DNA of 64,000 nucleotides, taken from the NCBI RefSeq assembly GCF_009749395.1, contig NZ_WBIR01000010.1:1-64000 (forward strand), given 5' to 3'. Source of the stretch: Agromyces salentinus. Lineage in GTDB: Bacteria; Actinomycetota; Actinomycetes; Actinomycetales; Microbacteriaceae. The notes below the pieces were generated by a model. It searched no databases. It was not told the origin of the DNA and saw nothing but the letters and a program-made list of their open reading frames with translations. Below, piece by piece: positions 50,807 to 59,063 of the stretch (the stretch's first letter is position 1; every line of letters begins with the position of its first letter). The position numbers and the translations under genes were made by a program.

Positions 50807-51748
50807 TCAGAACAGCAGGTTGGTGAGTCGTCGACGTGCCACGGCCACGCGGGCGTCATCGGTGCCGACGACCTCGAACAGTTCGACGAGGCGTTCCCGG
50901 ACGAGCTTCTTCTGGTCGGCGTCGAGCTTCGGGAACATCGTCAACAGCCGGTCGAAGGCGTCCTCGACATGCCCGCCCGAGAGATCGAGGTCGGCGACGT
51001 CGAGCTGCGCCTGCAGGTCGTCGGGGCCGGCGGCGGCCGCGTTGCGGATCGAGTCCAGCGTCTTGCCGTTCAAGCGGCCGAGCAGGTTCGCCTGGGCGAG
51101 GCCGGCGACGGCCATCTGGTCGCGGGGGTCCTGCGCGATCGCGGTCTTGTAGGCGGATGCCGCGGCGGCGAAGTCGCCCCGCTCGATCGCGTCGTACGCC
51201 TCCTGGTGCAGGGGCGGCAACGGCGGCTCGGCGGGTGCCTGCTCCGCCGCATCAGGGTCGGCATCGGCAGCGGCGGCCACCTGGCCGGTGACGCCGTGCT
51301 GCGAGGCGAGCTCGAGCAACTGGTCGAAGACCTGATCGATGACCTCGTCCGGCTGCACGCCCGCGAAGAGCGGGACGGGCTGGCCGGCGACGACGGCCAC
51401 CACGGTCGGCACCGACTGCACCTGGAAGGCCTGGACCAGCTGAGGGCTGCGATCGGCATCGGCAGCGGCGAGGACGAGGCGTCCGCCCCTGGCGCGCACC
51501 AGCCGCTCGAGCGTCTCGACGAGTCCCGTCGAGGGCTCGCTCCACGACGCCCAGACGGCCACGACGACGGGCACCGTCTTCGAGAGTTCGAGCGCGGCGC
51601 CGAAGCCCGCGTCATCCGTCTGGAAGACGATCTCGTCGCCGCCAGGGCTCACCGGCGGCGCGCCGGTGCCGGACTGCGGGGGCCGCTGCACGAGCGAGGA
51701 CAGGTCCACGGCTCCGCGAAGCGCGGCGTGCGGGGTGGGGTCGGTCAC
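50807..51748 (-). CDS. YbbN-like thioredoxin/TPR co-chaperone
   Basis: The 313-residue protein has a thioredoxin-like domain at residues 35-150 (VVVAVWASWSEPSTGLVETLERLV, QAFQVQSVPTVVAVVAGQPV) in which the redox CxxC is replaced by SEPS, so it is not a redox thioredoxin. A linker and a TPR-like helical domain follow (YDAIERGDFAAAASAYKTAI, GHVEDAFDRLLTMFP). YbbN/CnoX family members act as chaperones that protect unfolded proteins. The ATG overlaps the upstream gene stop by four bases. Confidence 0.9.
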   Translation of the reverse strand: MTDPTPHAALRGAVDLSSLVQRPPQSGTGAPPVSPGGDEIVFQTDDAGFGAALELSKTVPVVVAVWASWSEPSTGLVETLERLVRARGGRLVLAAADADRSPQLVQAFQVQSVPTVVAVVAGQPVPLFAGVQPDEVIDQVFDQLLELASQHGVTGQVAAAADADPDAAEQAPAEPPLPPLHQEAYDAIERGDFAAAASAYKTAIAQDPRDQMAVAGLAQANLLGRLNGKTLDSIRNAAAAGPDDLQAQLDVADLDLSGGHVEDAFDRLLTMFPKLDADQKKLVRERLVELFEVVGTDDARVAVARRRLTNLLF

Positions 51749-53700
51749 GGTACCTCCGATGCTCCGACGAGGCTCTCGGACCAGCCGAGGACTCGAATCT
51801 TCTCTTCTGAACCGACAGCGGGCACGTAGAAGACCAGCTGGACGCCGATCACGCGCTGCACGCCCTTGGCGCTCTTGCCGGTGAATCCCGAGAGGGCCGC
51901 GCCCGGCGCGCCCTCCTGGAATCCGATCGTGCCGCCGTCGTTCGGCGTCACCTTCTCGGTCTGCAGGATGTCCGCGGTCACCAGCGCGCCGGAGTCGTTC
52001 GTCGCGAGCGCGATCGTGGGCCCCTCGCCGACCGTGTTCGAGAAGGCGATGTCCGCGGTCGGGGACGTGGCCTTGAGCTCGTCCCGGGTCACCTGCTGGC
52101 CGGCGACGCCGAGCTGCTGCTGCAGGAGGTCGTCCTCGGACTGGAACATCGACGCGTACTCGGACTTCTCGCCGTTGATCAACACGTCGGCGTACGCGGC
52201 GCCCACCTGGTCGGGCTGCATCACGAGTCCCTTGAACTCCGGCGAGATGAGGGGCGCACCGATGCTGGCGGGCGCGACCTCCGGCACGTCGGCGTCGGGG
52301 GCGAGCGCCATGGCATAGACGACCTTGTAGTTGTCGCGCGGGTCCATCTGCTGGAGGAACAGGGCGGTCGGCGCGACGGTGTCGTCATCCGTGGCCTTCG
52401 CCACGACGAGCACCGTGCGTCCGGTCGTCGGCCAACCCGCGACCTGCTGCGGCAGGATCAGCGTCGGCGTGGTGGCGGGCACGGGCACCGGGCCGGCCTG
52501 GTCGGGCAGGCTCGTGCGGATCGCGTAGTTCGCCTTGCGCGCCTCGAGCGCGGGGCCGGTGAACCGATCGGCGGCCGCACCGGCATCGAGCGCGGCATCC
52601 GCGTCCGCCGCCGTCGCGGCGACGCTCTTCATGATGCGCTCCATCTGCGGAACGGTGACCGCCGGAACGAGGACCTCGGCCTCGGGCTCGGCCTCATCGT
52701 CGGGCTCGTCGGTCGCGACCGGCTCCTCGCTGGCGAGCGGCGGCGCGGTCGTCGCCGGCGCCGTCGTCGCGGGCGGTTGCTCGAAGCTCGGCCAGTAGTC
52801 GGAGGAGCAGGCCGTGAACGCGAGCACCGGGATCACGAGCACGGGCAGGAGTGCGACCCGCTTCGCCCGGCCGATCGATCGCCGCCCTCCCATCTGGCTC
52901 CGACGCAGCGCCTGCGGCTTGGGGCCGCTGGGCAGCTTGCCGCGCGGACCCTGATTGCGTCGAGGTCCGCGCGAACGACGGTGGTGCACGAACCCGGAGA
53001 TGACGAGGGCGAAACCGACGAGGAAGAGGACGCCGCCGCCCGCGAGCAGCGGGCCGGCCCACGGGGTCGCGTTGTCGAGCGGCCACGTCAGGGCGACCGT
53101 CGAGGGGGCCGGATTCGTGCCGTCCGAGGCGATGAGCACGGCGATGTCCTCCGGGACGTCGATCGTGGTCGTGACCGAGCGCTCACCCGAGATCTCGTCG
53201 AGCCAGAGGTCCGATCCGGCGGGATTGGCAGCCGGGTCCACCTCGAGCTCCGTCGCGGCATCCGTGTCGGCCTCGTCGGCCGGCTCCGGCGCAGGGGTGG
53301 CCGTGGGAGCCGGGCGTGCGGTCGGCGAGCTCGTCTCCTCGGCCGCGTCGCCGGGCTCCTCGCCCTCGGTGCCGAGCTCCGAGGAGTCCGTCGTCACGAG
53401 CTCGCCGGTCTCGGCGTCGTAGCCGATCGTGGCGTACTCGTCGTCACCGATCCATGCGACGACGTCGCTCGTGCGGCCGTACGCGAGGAAGACCAGTTCG
53501 GAGCCGGATGCCGTGAGCGTCTGCTTGCCCGGATACGCCTCGAGCGCACTGGGTTCGACCACGATGAAGGGCACGTCGGTCTCGATCGAGGAGGACAGCG
53601 CGACCCGGTCGGGCTCGAGGAACACCGTGCGCTGGGCGATGCCGAAGCCGATCATGACCGCGGCCGCGGCGAATGCCAGGATGGCGAAGACGAATCGCAC
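51745..53700 (-). CDS. Large membrane/lipoprotein of unknown function
   Basis: The 651-residue protein has an N-terminal helix (VRFVFAILAFAAAAVMIGFGIAQ), an extracellular acidic Thr/Pro-rich region, a second helix at about 214-238, a basic cytoplasmic stretch (HHRRSRGPRRNQGPRGK) and then a third hydrophobic segment ending LAFTACSS that looks like a lipoprotein signal with Cys298. The C-terminal 350 residues are an exported domain. I do not recognise a function. GTG at 53700 is chosen because GGAGGTAAC precedes it; an ATG at 53742 falls upstream of the predicted transcription start. Confidence 0.85.
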   Translation of the reverse strand: MRFVFAILAFAAAAVMIGFGIAQRTVFLEPDRVALSSSIETDVPFIVVEPSALEAYPGKQTLTASGSELVFLAYGRTSDVVAWIGDDEYATIGYDAETGELVTTDSSELGTEGEEPGDAAEETSSPTARPAPTATPAPEPADEADTDAATELEVDPAANPAGSDLWLDEISGERSVTTTIDVPEDIAVLIASDGTNPAPSTVALTWPLDNATPWAGPLLAGGGVLFLVGFALVISGFVHHRRSRGPRRNQGPRGKLPSGPKPQALRRSQMGGRRSIGRAKRVALLPVLVIPVLAFTACSSDYWPSFEQPPATTAPATTAPPLASEEPVATDEPDDEAEPEAEVLVPAVTVPQMERIMKSVAATAADADAALDAGAAADRFTGPALEARKANYAIRTSLPDQAGPVPVPATTPTLILPQQVAGWPTTGRTVLVVAKATDDDTVAPTALFLQQMDPRDNYKVVYAMALAPDADVPEVAPASIGAPLISPEFKGLVMQPDQVGAAYADVLINGEKSEYASMFQSEDDLLQQQLGVAGQQVTRDELKATSPTADIAFSNTVGEGPTIALATNDSGALVTADILQTEKVTPNDGGTIGFQEGAPGAALSGFTGKSAKGVQRVIGVQLVFYVPAVGSEEKIRVLGWSESLVGASEVP

Positions 53701-53745
53701 GTTACCTCCGGTGCCGCCAGATGCGGCGTTGAACAAAGACATCCA

Positions 53746-53751
53746 AGCCTA
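53746..53751 (-). promoter_or_regulatory. -10 box of the large membrane/lipoprotein gene
   Basis: TAGGCT on the reverse strand predicts a start near 53739 and a leader of about 39 bases with a strong GGAGG Shine-Dalgarno. Confidence 0.5.
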
Positions 53752-53840
53752 CCGACTCCTGTCTGGGAGTCGCCTCATCGCAGGCTGGACGCCTCGACCG
53801 CCGTCCTCCACACGGGTACGAGCTCGAGCGACTTCCCCCG

Positions 53841-53846
53841 TACAAT
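53841..53846 (+). promoter_or_regulatory. -10 box of the DivIVA-like coiled-coil gene
   Basis: TACAAT predicts a start near 53853, downstream of GTG 53850, so translation probably begins at the TTG at 53898. Confidence 0.55.
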
Positions 53847-53897
53847 CAGGTGAATCCCGTGCGCCCCCACGATGCGGGACAGAGCCCGGAGGAAGAA

Positions 53898-55514
53898 TTG
53901 GCCGTCGAAGAGACCGAGTTCACGCAGGTTTTCCGTGGATACGACAAAGACGAAGTCGACAAGAGCATCAATGGCCTGCGTCGAGACATCATCACCGCGA
54001 ACAACCAGCTCGCCGAGCAGACCAAGGAGCACAAGCGTCTCCTGGCCCGCATCGAGGAGCTGAGCGCAGAACTCGAAGAGGTCGGGAGCCCGACCTTCTC
54101 CGGCCTCGGCACCAAGCTCGAGAACACCCTCCGCGTGGCCGAGGAGCAGTCCACCCGCCTCATCGCGCAGGCCGACATCGATGCGGAGAAGCTGCGCCGC
54201 GCGGCCGAAGACGAGGTCCACCTCCTCCGCTCCGACGCCCACGAGCTCGCCGAGCGCACCCTCAGCGAGGCGAAGGCCCAGGCCGCACGCGTCCTCGAGA
54301 ACGCACGGTCCGAAGCCGACGACATGGTCTCCCGCGCGCACGAGGCGAGCGAGCAGCTCCGCCAGGATGCCGCACGCGACGCCGCGGCCATCCGCGGCGC
54401 CGTGAACACCGAGGCGGCAGAGCTGCGCACGAGCGCCAAGCGCGACGCCGCCGCCGCCGTCGCCGGTGCGGAGCGCAAGGCCTCCGAGATCCTCCTCGCA
54501 GCGAACACCGAGGCCACCGAGGCCCGCGCGACGGCTGCGGGGCTCGCCCAGGAGACCGAGCAGACGCGCGCCGAGGTGGCGATCGAGCTCGACCGGGCAC
54601 GTGCCGACCTCGCCAAGGAGACCGAGCAGGCTCGCATCGACCTGGCCGCCGACACCGAGCAGTCGCGTCTCGACCTCGAGCGCGAGGCCACGGAGGCGCG
54701 AGCCGCCATCGAGGCGGAGATCTCCGAACGACGAGCCGCCCTGGTGCACGAACTCGAACAGGCCCGCACCGATCTCGACCGCGAGCTCGCGGCGAGCAAG
54801 GCCGAGCTCGCGCAGCAGCGCGAGCAGGCCGACGTCGACCTGGCCCGCGAGGCCGAGGCCGCCCGCCTCAAGCTGCAGCACGAACTCGAGCGCCTCAGGG
54901 CCAAGCACGCCGCCGACCTCGACCAGATGCGCGCCGACCTCGCGCTCGAGCAGGAGCAGGCCCGCGCGGACTTCGATGCGGAGTCGGAGCAGTCCCGCAT
55001 TGACCTCGACAACCAGTTGACGTCCATGCGCAAGAAGACCACTCACGAGGTCAACCGCATGCGTCGCGAGATCGAGAAGGCCCACCTCGACCTCGAGGCG
55101 GAGCTCTCCACCAAGCGCGACGAGGCCGAGCAGGAACTGCTCGCCACCCACCAGGCCGCGGTCGCCGAGACCCAGAAGTTCCTCGACGACGCGAACGCCG
55201 AACTCGCCGAGGCGATCGCTCGTACGGCCGACAGCCGTGCCGAGGCCGAGCGCCTCGAGACGCAGGTGCGCACCGAGATCGCCGCGGTCCGCGACAAGGC
55301 CGACGACGAGGCCCGCGACCGCATCGCCGACGCCCATGCGCAGGCGCGGAAGCTCATCGCCGACGCGGAGGAGCGCACGCGCGCCCTCGTGGCCGACGCC
55401 GAGGACCGGCTCTCGCAGATCAAGATCGAGCGCGACGCCGTGGCCGGGTACTTCGAGAGCCTCCGGGGCGTGCTCACGCAGGCCGAGCAGGTCGCCGCCG
55501 CGAGCCGCAGCTAG
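53898..55514 (+). CDS. DivIVA-domain long coiled-coil protein
   Basis: The 538-residue protein opens with a DivIVA-like segment, EFTQVFRGYDKDEVDKSINGLRRDI, and is then almost entirely charged alpha-helical coiled coil with repeated Glu-Ala-Arg-Ala, Leu-Asp and DLAxExEQAR patterns. There is no membrane segment. Such actinobacterial proteins organise the cell pole and envelope growth. A TTG start is proposed because GGAGGA lies just upstream and the GTG at 53850 precedes the predicted transcription start; that GTG would add 16 residues. The AI-2E permease gene follows after 17 bases. Confidence 0.88.
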   Translation: MAVEETEFTQVFRGYDKDEVDKSINGLRRDIITANNQLAEQTKEHKRLLARIEELSAELEEVGSPTFSGLGTKLENTLRVAEEQSTRLIAQADIDAEKLRRAAEDEVHLLRSDAHELAERTLSEAKAQAARVLENARSEADDMVSRAHEASEQLRQDAARDAAAIRGAVNTEAAELRTSAKRDAAAAVAGAERKASEILLAANTEATEARATAAGLAQETEQTRAEVAIELDRARADLAKETEQARIDLAADTEQSRLDLEREATEARAAIEAEISERRAALVHELEQARTDLDRELAASKAELAQQREQADVDLAREAEAARLKLQHELERLRAKHAADLDQMRADLALEQEQARADFDAESEQSRIDLDNQLTSMRKKTTHEVNRMRREIEKAHLDLEAELSTKRDEAEQELLATHQAAVAETQKFLDDANAELAEAIARTADSRAEAERLETQVRTEIAAVRDKADDEARDRIADAHAQARKLIADAEERTRALVADAEDRLSQIKIERDAVAGYFESLRGVLTQAEQVAAASRS

Positions 55515-55531
55515 CGCGGACGGCGGGGCCG

Positions 55532-56596
55532 GTGAAGATCCAGAACGCGTTCCGAATCGGCCTCGCCGGCACGCTCGGCGTCGGGGTGGGCATCCTCATC
55601 CTCACTTCGATCGCCAGCCTGTCGACCGTGCTGACCTACGTCGGCGCGGCGCTCTTCCTGGCCCTCGGGCTCGAACCGGCCATCGGCTGGCTCGAGCGCC
55701 GCGGGCTTCCGCGCTGGTCGGCGATCCTGATCGTCATGACGGGCGTCGGGCTCATCCTGGCGGCGCTCGTGCTCGCGGTCGTCCCGATCGTCGTCGAGCA
55801 GATCAGCCAGCTCGTCGAAGAGGTGCCCGCGATCGTCGAGCGGGTGAACTCGCAGGACTGGGTCGAGGCGCTCACGCGGCAGTTCCCGCAGGTCAAGATC
55901 GAGGAGATCTTCGAGCAGGCCACCTCGGCGATCACCGACTTCTTCACCAACCCCGAGAAGTTGTCCGAACTCGCCGGCGGCGTGTTCCAGGTCGCGGTCG
56001 CGATCGGCGCGGGCATCTTCGCCGCCGTGATCGTCTTCATCCTCACGCTCTACTTCTCGTCATCGCTCAACGTGATGAAGCACACGGCCTACCAGCTCGT
56101 GCCGGCCTCTCGTCGCGCCCGCTTCGCCGACCTCACGGAGCAGATCACGCAGTCCGTCGGCCGTTACGTCCTCGGCCAGGCCGGCCTCGCAGCCTGCAAC
56201 GGCGTGGCGAGCTTCATCTTCCTCTCGATCATCCAGGCGCCCTTCCCGGCCGTACTCGCGTTCGTCGCGTTCATGTTCTCGCTCGTGCCGCTCGTCGGCA
56301 CGCTGTCCGCGTCCATCGTGATCGTGCTGGTGTGCCTCATCCCCGGACTCGGCTCCCCGCTGACCGCACTCGTCGCCGCGATCTACTACCTCGTGTACAT
56401 GCAGGTCGAGGCGTACGTGCTGAGCCCGCGCATCATGAACCGCGCGGTCAAGGTTCCCGGCGCACTCGTCGTCATCGCCGCGCTCGCCGGCGGCACGCTG
56501 CTGGGCGTGCTGGGCGCGCTCGTGGCCATCCCGGTCGCGGCATCCATCCTGCTCATCGTGAAGCAGGTCGTGATCCCCCGCCAGAACACCCTCTGA
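55532..56596 (+). CDS. AI-2E family transporter (permease)
   Basis: The 354-residue membrane protein has the AI-2E/PerM layout: two to three N-terminal helices, an extracytoplasmic region around residues 95-145 (VNSQDWVEALTRQFPQ), then four or five helices with FSLVPLVGTLSA and EAYVLSPRIMNRAVKVPG, a family signature. Despite the name, most members probably transport cations or other small solutes. The GTG start is preceded by GGCGGGG. It is likely cotranscribed with the coiled-coil gene. Confidence 0.92.
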   Translation: MKIQNAFRIGLAGTLGVGVGILILTSIASLSTVLTYVGAALFLALGLEPAIGWLERRGLPRWSAILIVMTGVGLILAALVLAVVPIVVEQISQLVEEVPAIVERVNSQDWVEALTRQFPQVKIEEIFEQATSAITDFFTNPEKLSELAGGVFQVAVAIGAGIFAAVIVFILTLYFSSSLNVMKHTAYQLVPASRRARFADLTEQITQSVGRYVLGQAGLAACNGVASFIFLSIIQAPFPAVLAFVAFMFSLVPLVGTLSASIVIVLVCLIPGLGSPLTALVAAIYYLVYMQVEAYVLSPRIMNRAVKVPGALVVIAALAGGTLLGVLGALVAIPVAASILLIVKQVVIPRQNTL

Positions 56597-56652
56597 CGCT
56601 CCATCGGCGTCGTCCGGCGCCGGACCACGTGCGATCCACGCTCGCGACGGCC

Positions 56653-57408
56653 TCAGCCCGACGAGCGAGCCTGCTCCGCAGGGACCGGCCAGGTCGTCGG
56701 GAGCGGGGAGGCAGCCGGGTTGACGGCTGCGACGATCTCGTCGAGGACCCGCCGCGTCTGCGACTCCCCCACCCAGAGGTGCCGTCCGCCTTCGACGTCG
56801 ATCCGCCGAATGCGTGGAAGCACGGCGAAGCGCTCGGCCGCGGCATCCGGTCGCAGGTAGTCGTCGAGCTCCGGGATGAGCGCGACGAGCGGCACCGGCG
56901 ACCCGTTCCACCGCTGCAGTTCGGCCTCCGTGGTGCGATGCAACGGAGGCGACAGGAGGACTGCGCCGGCGATGTCGTGCTCGAGCCCGTACTTCAGGGC
57001 GAGTTCGGTGCCGAAGGACCAGCCGACCAACCAGGGGTTCGGCAGCCCGCGTTGCGCGACGAATGCCATCGCCGCAGCGACATCCTCCCGTTCGGCGATC
57101 CCCTCGCCGAATGACCCGTCGCTGGTTCCGCGAGGTGAACTCGTGCCCCTGGTGTTGAACCTCAGCACCGCCAGGTCCGCGAGCGCGGGGAGCCGCGCAG
57201 CCGCCTTGCGAAGGATGTGCGAGTCCATGAACCCGCCGGCCGTGGGCAGTGGATGCAGCGTCACGAGTGTAGCGACCGGGGGCCGGTCGAGCGGTGTGGC
57301 GAGTTCGCCGACGAGGGTCAGCCCATCCGCCGTGTGCAGCTGGACCTCCTCCCGGTTCGCCGGAAGTTCAGCGCCCGCGCGGATCTCGATTGGTTCTGGC
57401 TCGGTCAT
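56653..57408 (-). CDS. Alpha/beta hydrolase
   Basis: The 251-residue protein resembles the CinH/YfbB-like alpha/beta hydrolases. TLVTLHPLPTAGGFMDS forms the oxyanion region, RFNTRGTSSPRG the next loop, and VGWSFGTELALKYG the nucleophile elbow with Ser (GWSFG). LIPELDDYLRP is the likely Asp region and GGRHLWVGES carries the His. The substrate is unknown. GGAGGA lies just before the ATG. The ATG overlaps the previous gene's stop by four bases. Confidence 0.9.
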   Translation of the reverse strand: MTEPEPIEIRAGAELPANREEVQLHTADGLTLVGELATPLDRPPVATLVTLHPLPTAGGFMDSHILRKAAARLPALADLAVLRFNTRGTSSPRGTSDGSFGEGIAEREDVAAAMAFVAQRGLPNPWLVGWSFGTELALKYGLEHDIAGAVLLSPPLHRTTEAELQRWNGSPVPLVALIPELDDYLRPDAAAERFAVLPRIRRIDVEGGRHLWVGESQTRRVLDEIVAAVNPAASPLPTTWPVPAEQARSSG

Positions 57409-57707
57409 CGTGTCCTCCAACAGTGTAGATGCCAATGACGACGGGCCGCGAGGTCGGCCGCGTCGCCGAGGACGCCGTCGGCTCGCCAGACGACCACATG
57501 CGCGACGCCTGGCGACACGTCCTGCCCGCATCCTGGGCAGACGTAGGTCTTGACGGCCTGGGCTTCGGACACGGGCTGGACGTTCCACTCGCGTCCGCCC
57601 CTGGACTCGGTTCGGCGCCAGCCGGAACTCAGGCGTTCGACGTCGAGTTCGGGGTGCGGCTCACGCGCCTTGGCCGCGCGACCATGGGATCGGTTCGAGC
57701 GCGGCAT
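57405..57707 (-). CDS. Small zinc-ribbon-like conserved protein
   Basis: The 100-residue basic protein starts MPRSNRSHGRAAK and has a CPGCGQDVSPGVAHVVVWRADG segment followed by RRHWHLHCW. The two Cys and a His/Cys pair could bind one zinc. I do not recognise a function; the N-terminal RLSSGWRRTESRGGREWNVQPV stretch looks conserved-protein-like rather than random. It overlaps the hydrolase gene by four bases and is probably cotranscribed. Confidence 0.82.
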   Translation of the reverse strand: MPRSNRSHGRAAKAREPHPELDVERLSSGWRRTESRGGREWNVQPVSEAQAVKTYVCPGCGQDVSPGVAHVVVWRADGVLGDAADLAARRHWHLHCWRTR

Positions 57708-57769
57708 GCGTCCAAGTCTAGGACGGGAGACGGGATCGCTCGTCACCGACGCTGCCCCGGGGCGGTCGG

Positions 57770-58423
57770 TCAGTACCAGCCGACCGACTCCGAGTGGGCC
57801 CAGGCGCCGCAGGGCGTGCCGTACCGACCCTGCACGTAGCCGAGACCCCATTCGATCTGGGTGCCGGCGTTGGTCTCCCAGTCAGCGCCTGCGGAGGCCA
57901 TCTTCGAGCCGGGCAGCGCCTGCGGGATGCCGTACGCCCCACTCCCGGCGTTGTAGGCGTTCACGCGCCAGCCGGACTCCTTGTTCCAGAGCGCGACGAG
58001 GCAGTCGAACTCCGTCATCGCCCAGCCCCTCGCTGCGACCGCTGTGGCCGCATACGCCTGCGCCGAACCGGGATCGGGCGTCACGGCCGGCGGGGCCCAG
58101 CCATCGCTCGCGCTCGTCGACGCCGGCTCGACGTAGGCGGGCTTCGCCTCGACGGCGTACTGCTCCTTGCTCGCACCGATCGTGAAGTCACCGCCGACCT
58201 CGATGGCCTGCGCCTCCGCGCCCCCGAACCGGTCGATCGTGGGGCGGTCGGGCCCGGCGGTCGCTCCGATGCTCGGATCCACCAGGTGAACGCCGACGAA
58301 GCTGAGGGCCGCACAGAACGCGAAGACGACGGTTGCGGCCTGCTTGACCGGGCCGCGGGTCGTGACGGGTCGCGGCGTGGTCGGCGTCTCGACGCTTCGC
58401 CCGGATCCGTTGTGCCTGCCCAC
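57770..58423 (-). CDS. Secreted lytic transglycosylase-like protein
   Basis: The 217-residue protein has an N-terminal membrane anchor or signal (QAATVVFAFCAALSFVGVHL), a low-complexity linker and a C-terminal SLT/lysozyme-like domain: MTEFDCLVALWNKESGWRVNAYN with the catalytic Glu, then GAYGIPQALPGSKMASAG and ending in a Cys/Trp-rich stretch. It should cleave peptidoglycan glycan chains. GTG at 58423 is preferred because a TACACT box lies 9 bases upstream; the in-frame ATG at 58453 would add ten residues and precede the box. Confidence 0.88.
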   Translation of the reverse strand: MGRHNGSGRSVETPTTPRPVTTRGPVKQAATVVFAFCAALSFVGVHLVDPSIGATAGPDRPTIDRFGGAEAQAIEVGGDFTIGASKEQYAVEAKPAYVEPASTSASDGWAPPAVTPDPGSAQAYAATAVAARGWAMTEFDCLVALWNKESGWRVNAYNAGSGAYGIPQALPGSKMASAGADWETNAGTQIEWGLGYVQGRYGTPCGAWAHSESVGWY

Positions 58424-58460
58424 GATTCGTCGAGTGTATCGGAGGTCGTCCATGCTCGCT

Positions 58461-58478
58461 GACCGGCGTCCGCCGGTC
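58461..58478 (-). terminator. Short hairpin after the DivIVA-repeat gene
   Basis: GACCGGCG (58461-58468) pairs with CGCCGGTC (58471-58478). It lies ten bases beyond the stop of the gene ending at 58489. Confidence 0.55.
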
Positions 58479-58488
58479 GATCGCCCGC

Positions 58489-59043
58489 TCAGCGGACGGC
58501 CTGCATCACGTCGATGACCGCGTCCAGCACGAGGTCGACCTGCGACTCCCGGTAGCCGCCGCGCTGGGTCGTGAACACCACGCTGCGCACGTCTTCGATG
58601 GAGATCGGCCAGCCGTCGCGGAAGTACCTGGTGAGCTTGTCGGCGAACTTGTCGACATCACGAACCCGATAGCCGAGGGCGATGGGGCTCACCCGATCGA
58701 ATCGGTGGCCCTCGACACGTGCGAGGCGGTTCGACACGACCTGCGCGGTCGCGCGGGCCTCGGCGAGCCAGACCTCGTCGCCGTGGAGACGAGCAGCCAC
58801 CTGGCGCTCCTCGGCGGCGAAGGCGTCCTCGAGTCGCTCCAGGGCCGCATCGACGTCGGCGGTGACGTACCCGCCCTTCTGCAGGCCGAAGGCGGTGAGG
58901 CGGATCCGCTCCGAGTTCAGCGGCGGGTCGTCCGGCGACGGGGTCCCGTCGTAGGCACGGCGGGCGACCTGCAGGAACTCGTCGACCTGAGCGGTGTTGT
59001 AGCCGCGCTGGGGCTTGCGCGTGCGAGGGAAGGTGGAGTCCAC
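58489..59043 (-). CDS. DivIVA-repeat domain protein
   Basis: The 184-residue protein contains three short repeats of the DivIVA type: RGYNTAQVDEFLQVARRAYD, KGGYVTADVDAALERLEDAF and LGYRVRDVDKFADKLTRYF, with a similar QRGGYRESQVDLVLDAV at the end. These short motifs resemble the membrane-binding crossover of DivIVA/Wag31. The protein probably associates with curved membrane or with the polar growth machinery. The GTG at 59043 is directly before the first repeat. It follows cdsA on the same strand. Confidence 0.9.
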   Translation of the reverse strand: MDSTFPRTRKPQRGYNTAQVDEFLQVARRAYDGTPSPDDPPLNSERIRLTAFGLQKGGYVTADVDAALERLEDAFAAEERQVAARLHGDEVWLAEARATAQVVSNRLARVEGHRFDRVSPIALGYRVRDVDKFADKLTRYFRDGWPISIEDVRSVVFTTQRGGYRESQVDLVLDAVIDVMQAVR

Positions 59044-59063
59044 CGACCCATTATCACCGAGCC

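Noticed and set aside
53850-53897. GTG start of the coiled-coil protein at 53850
   Set aside because: The predicted transcription start lies just downstream of it, while TTG 53898 has a GGAGGA Shine-Dalgarno.
54466-55020. Additional proteins in other frames of the DivIVA coiled-coil gene
   Set aside because: They are low-complexity shadows of the strongly repetitive coiled-coil sequence.
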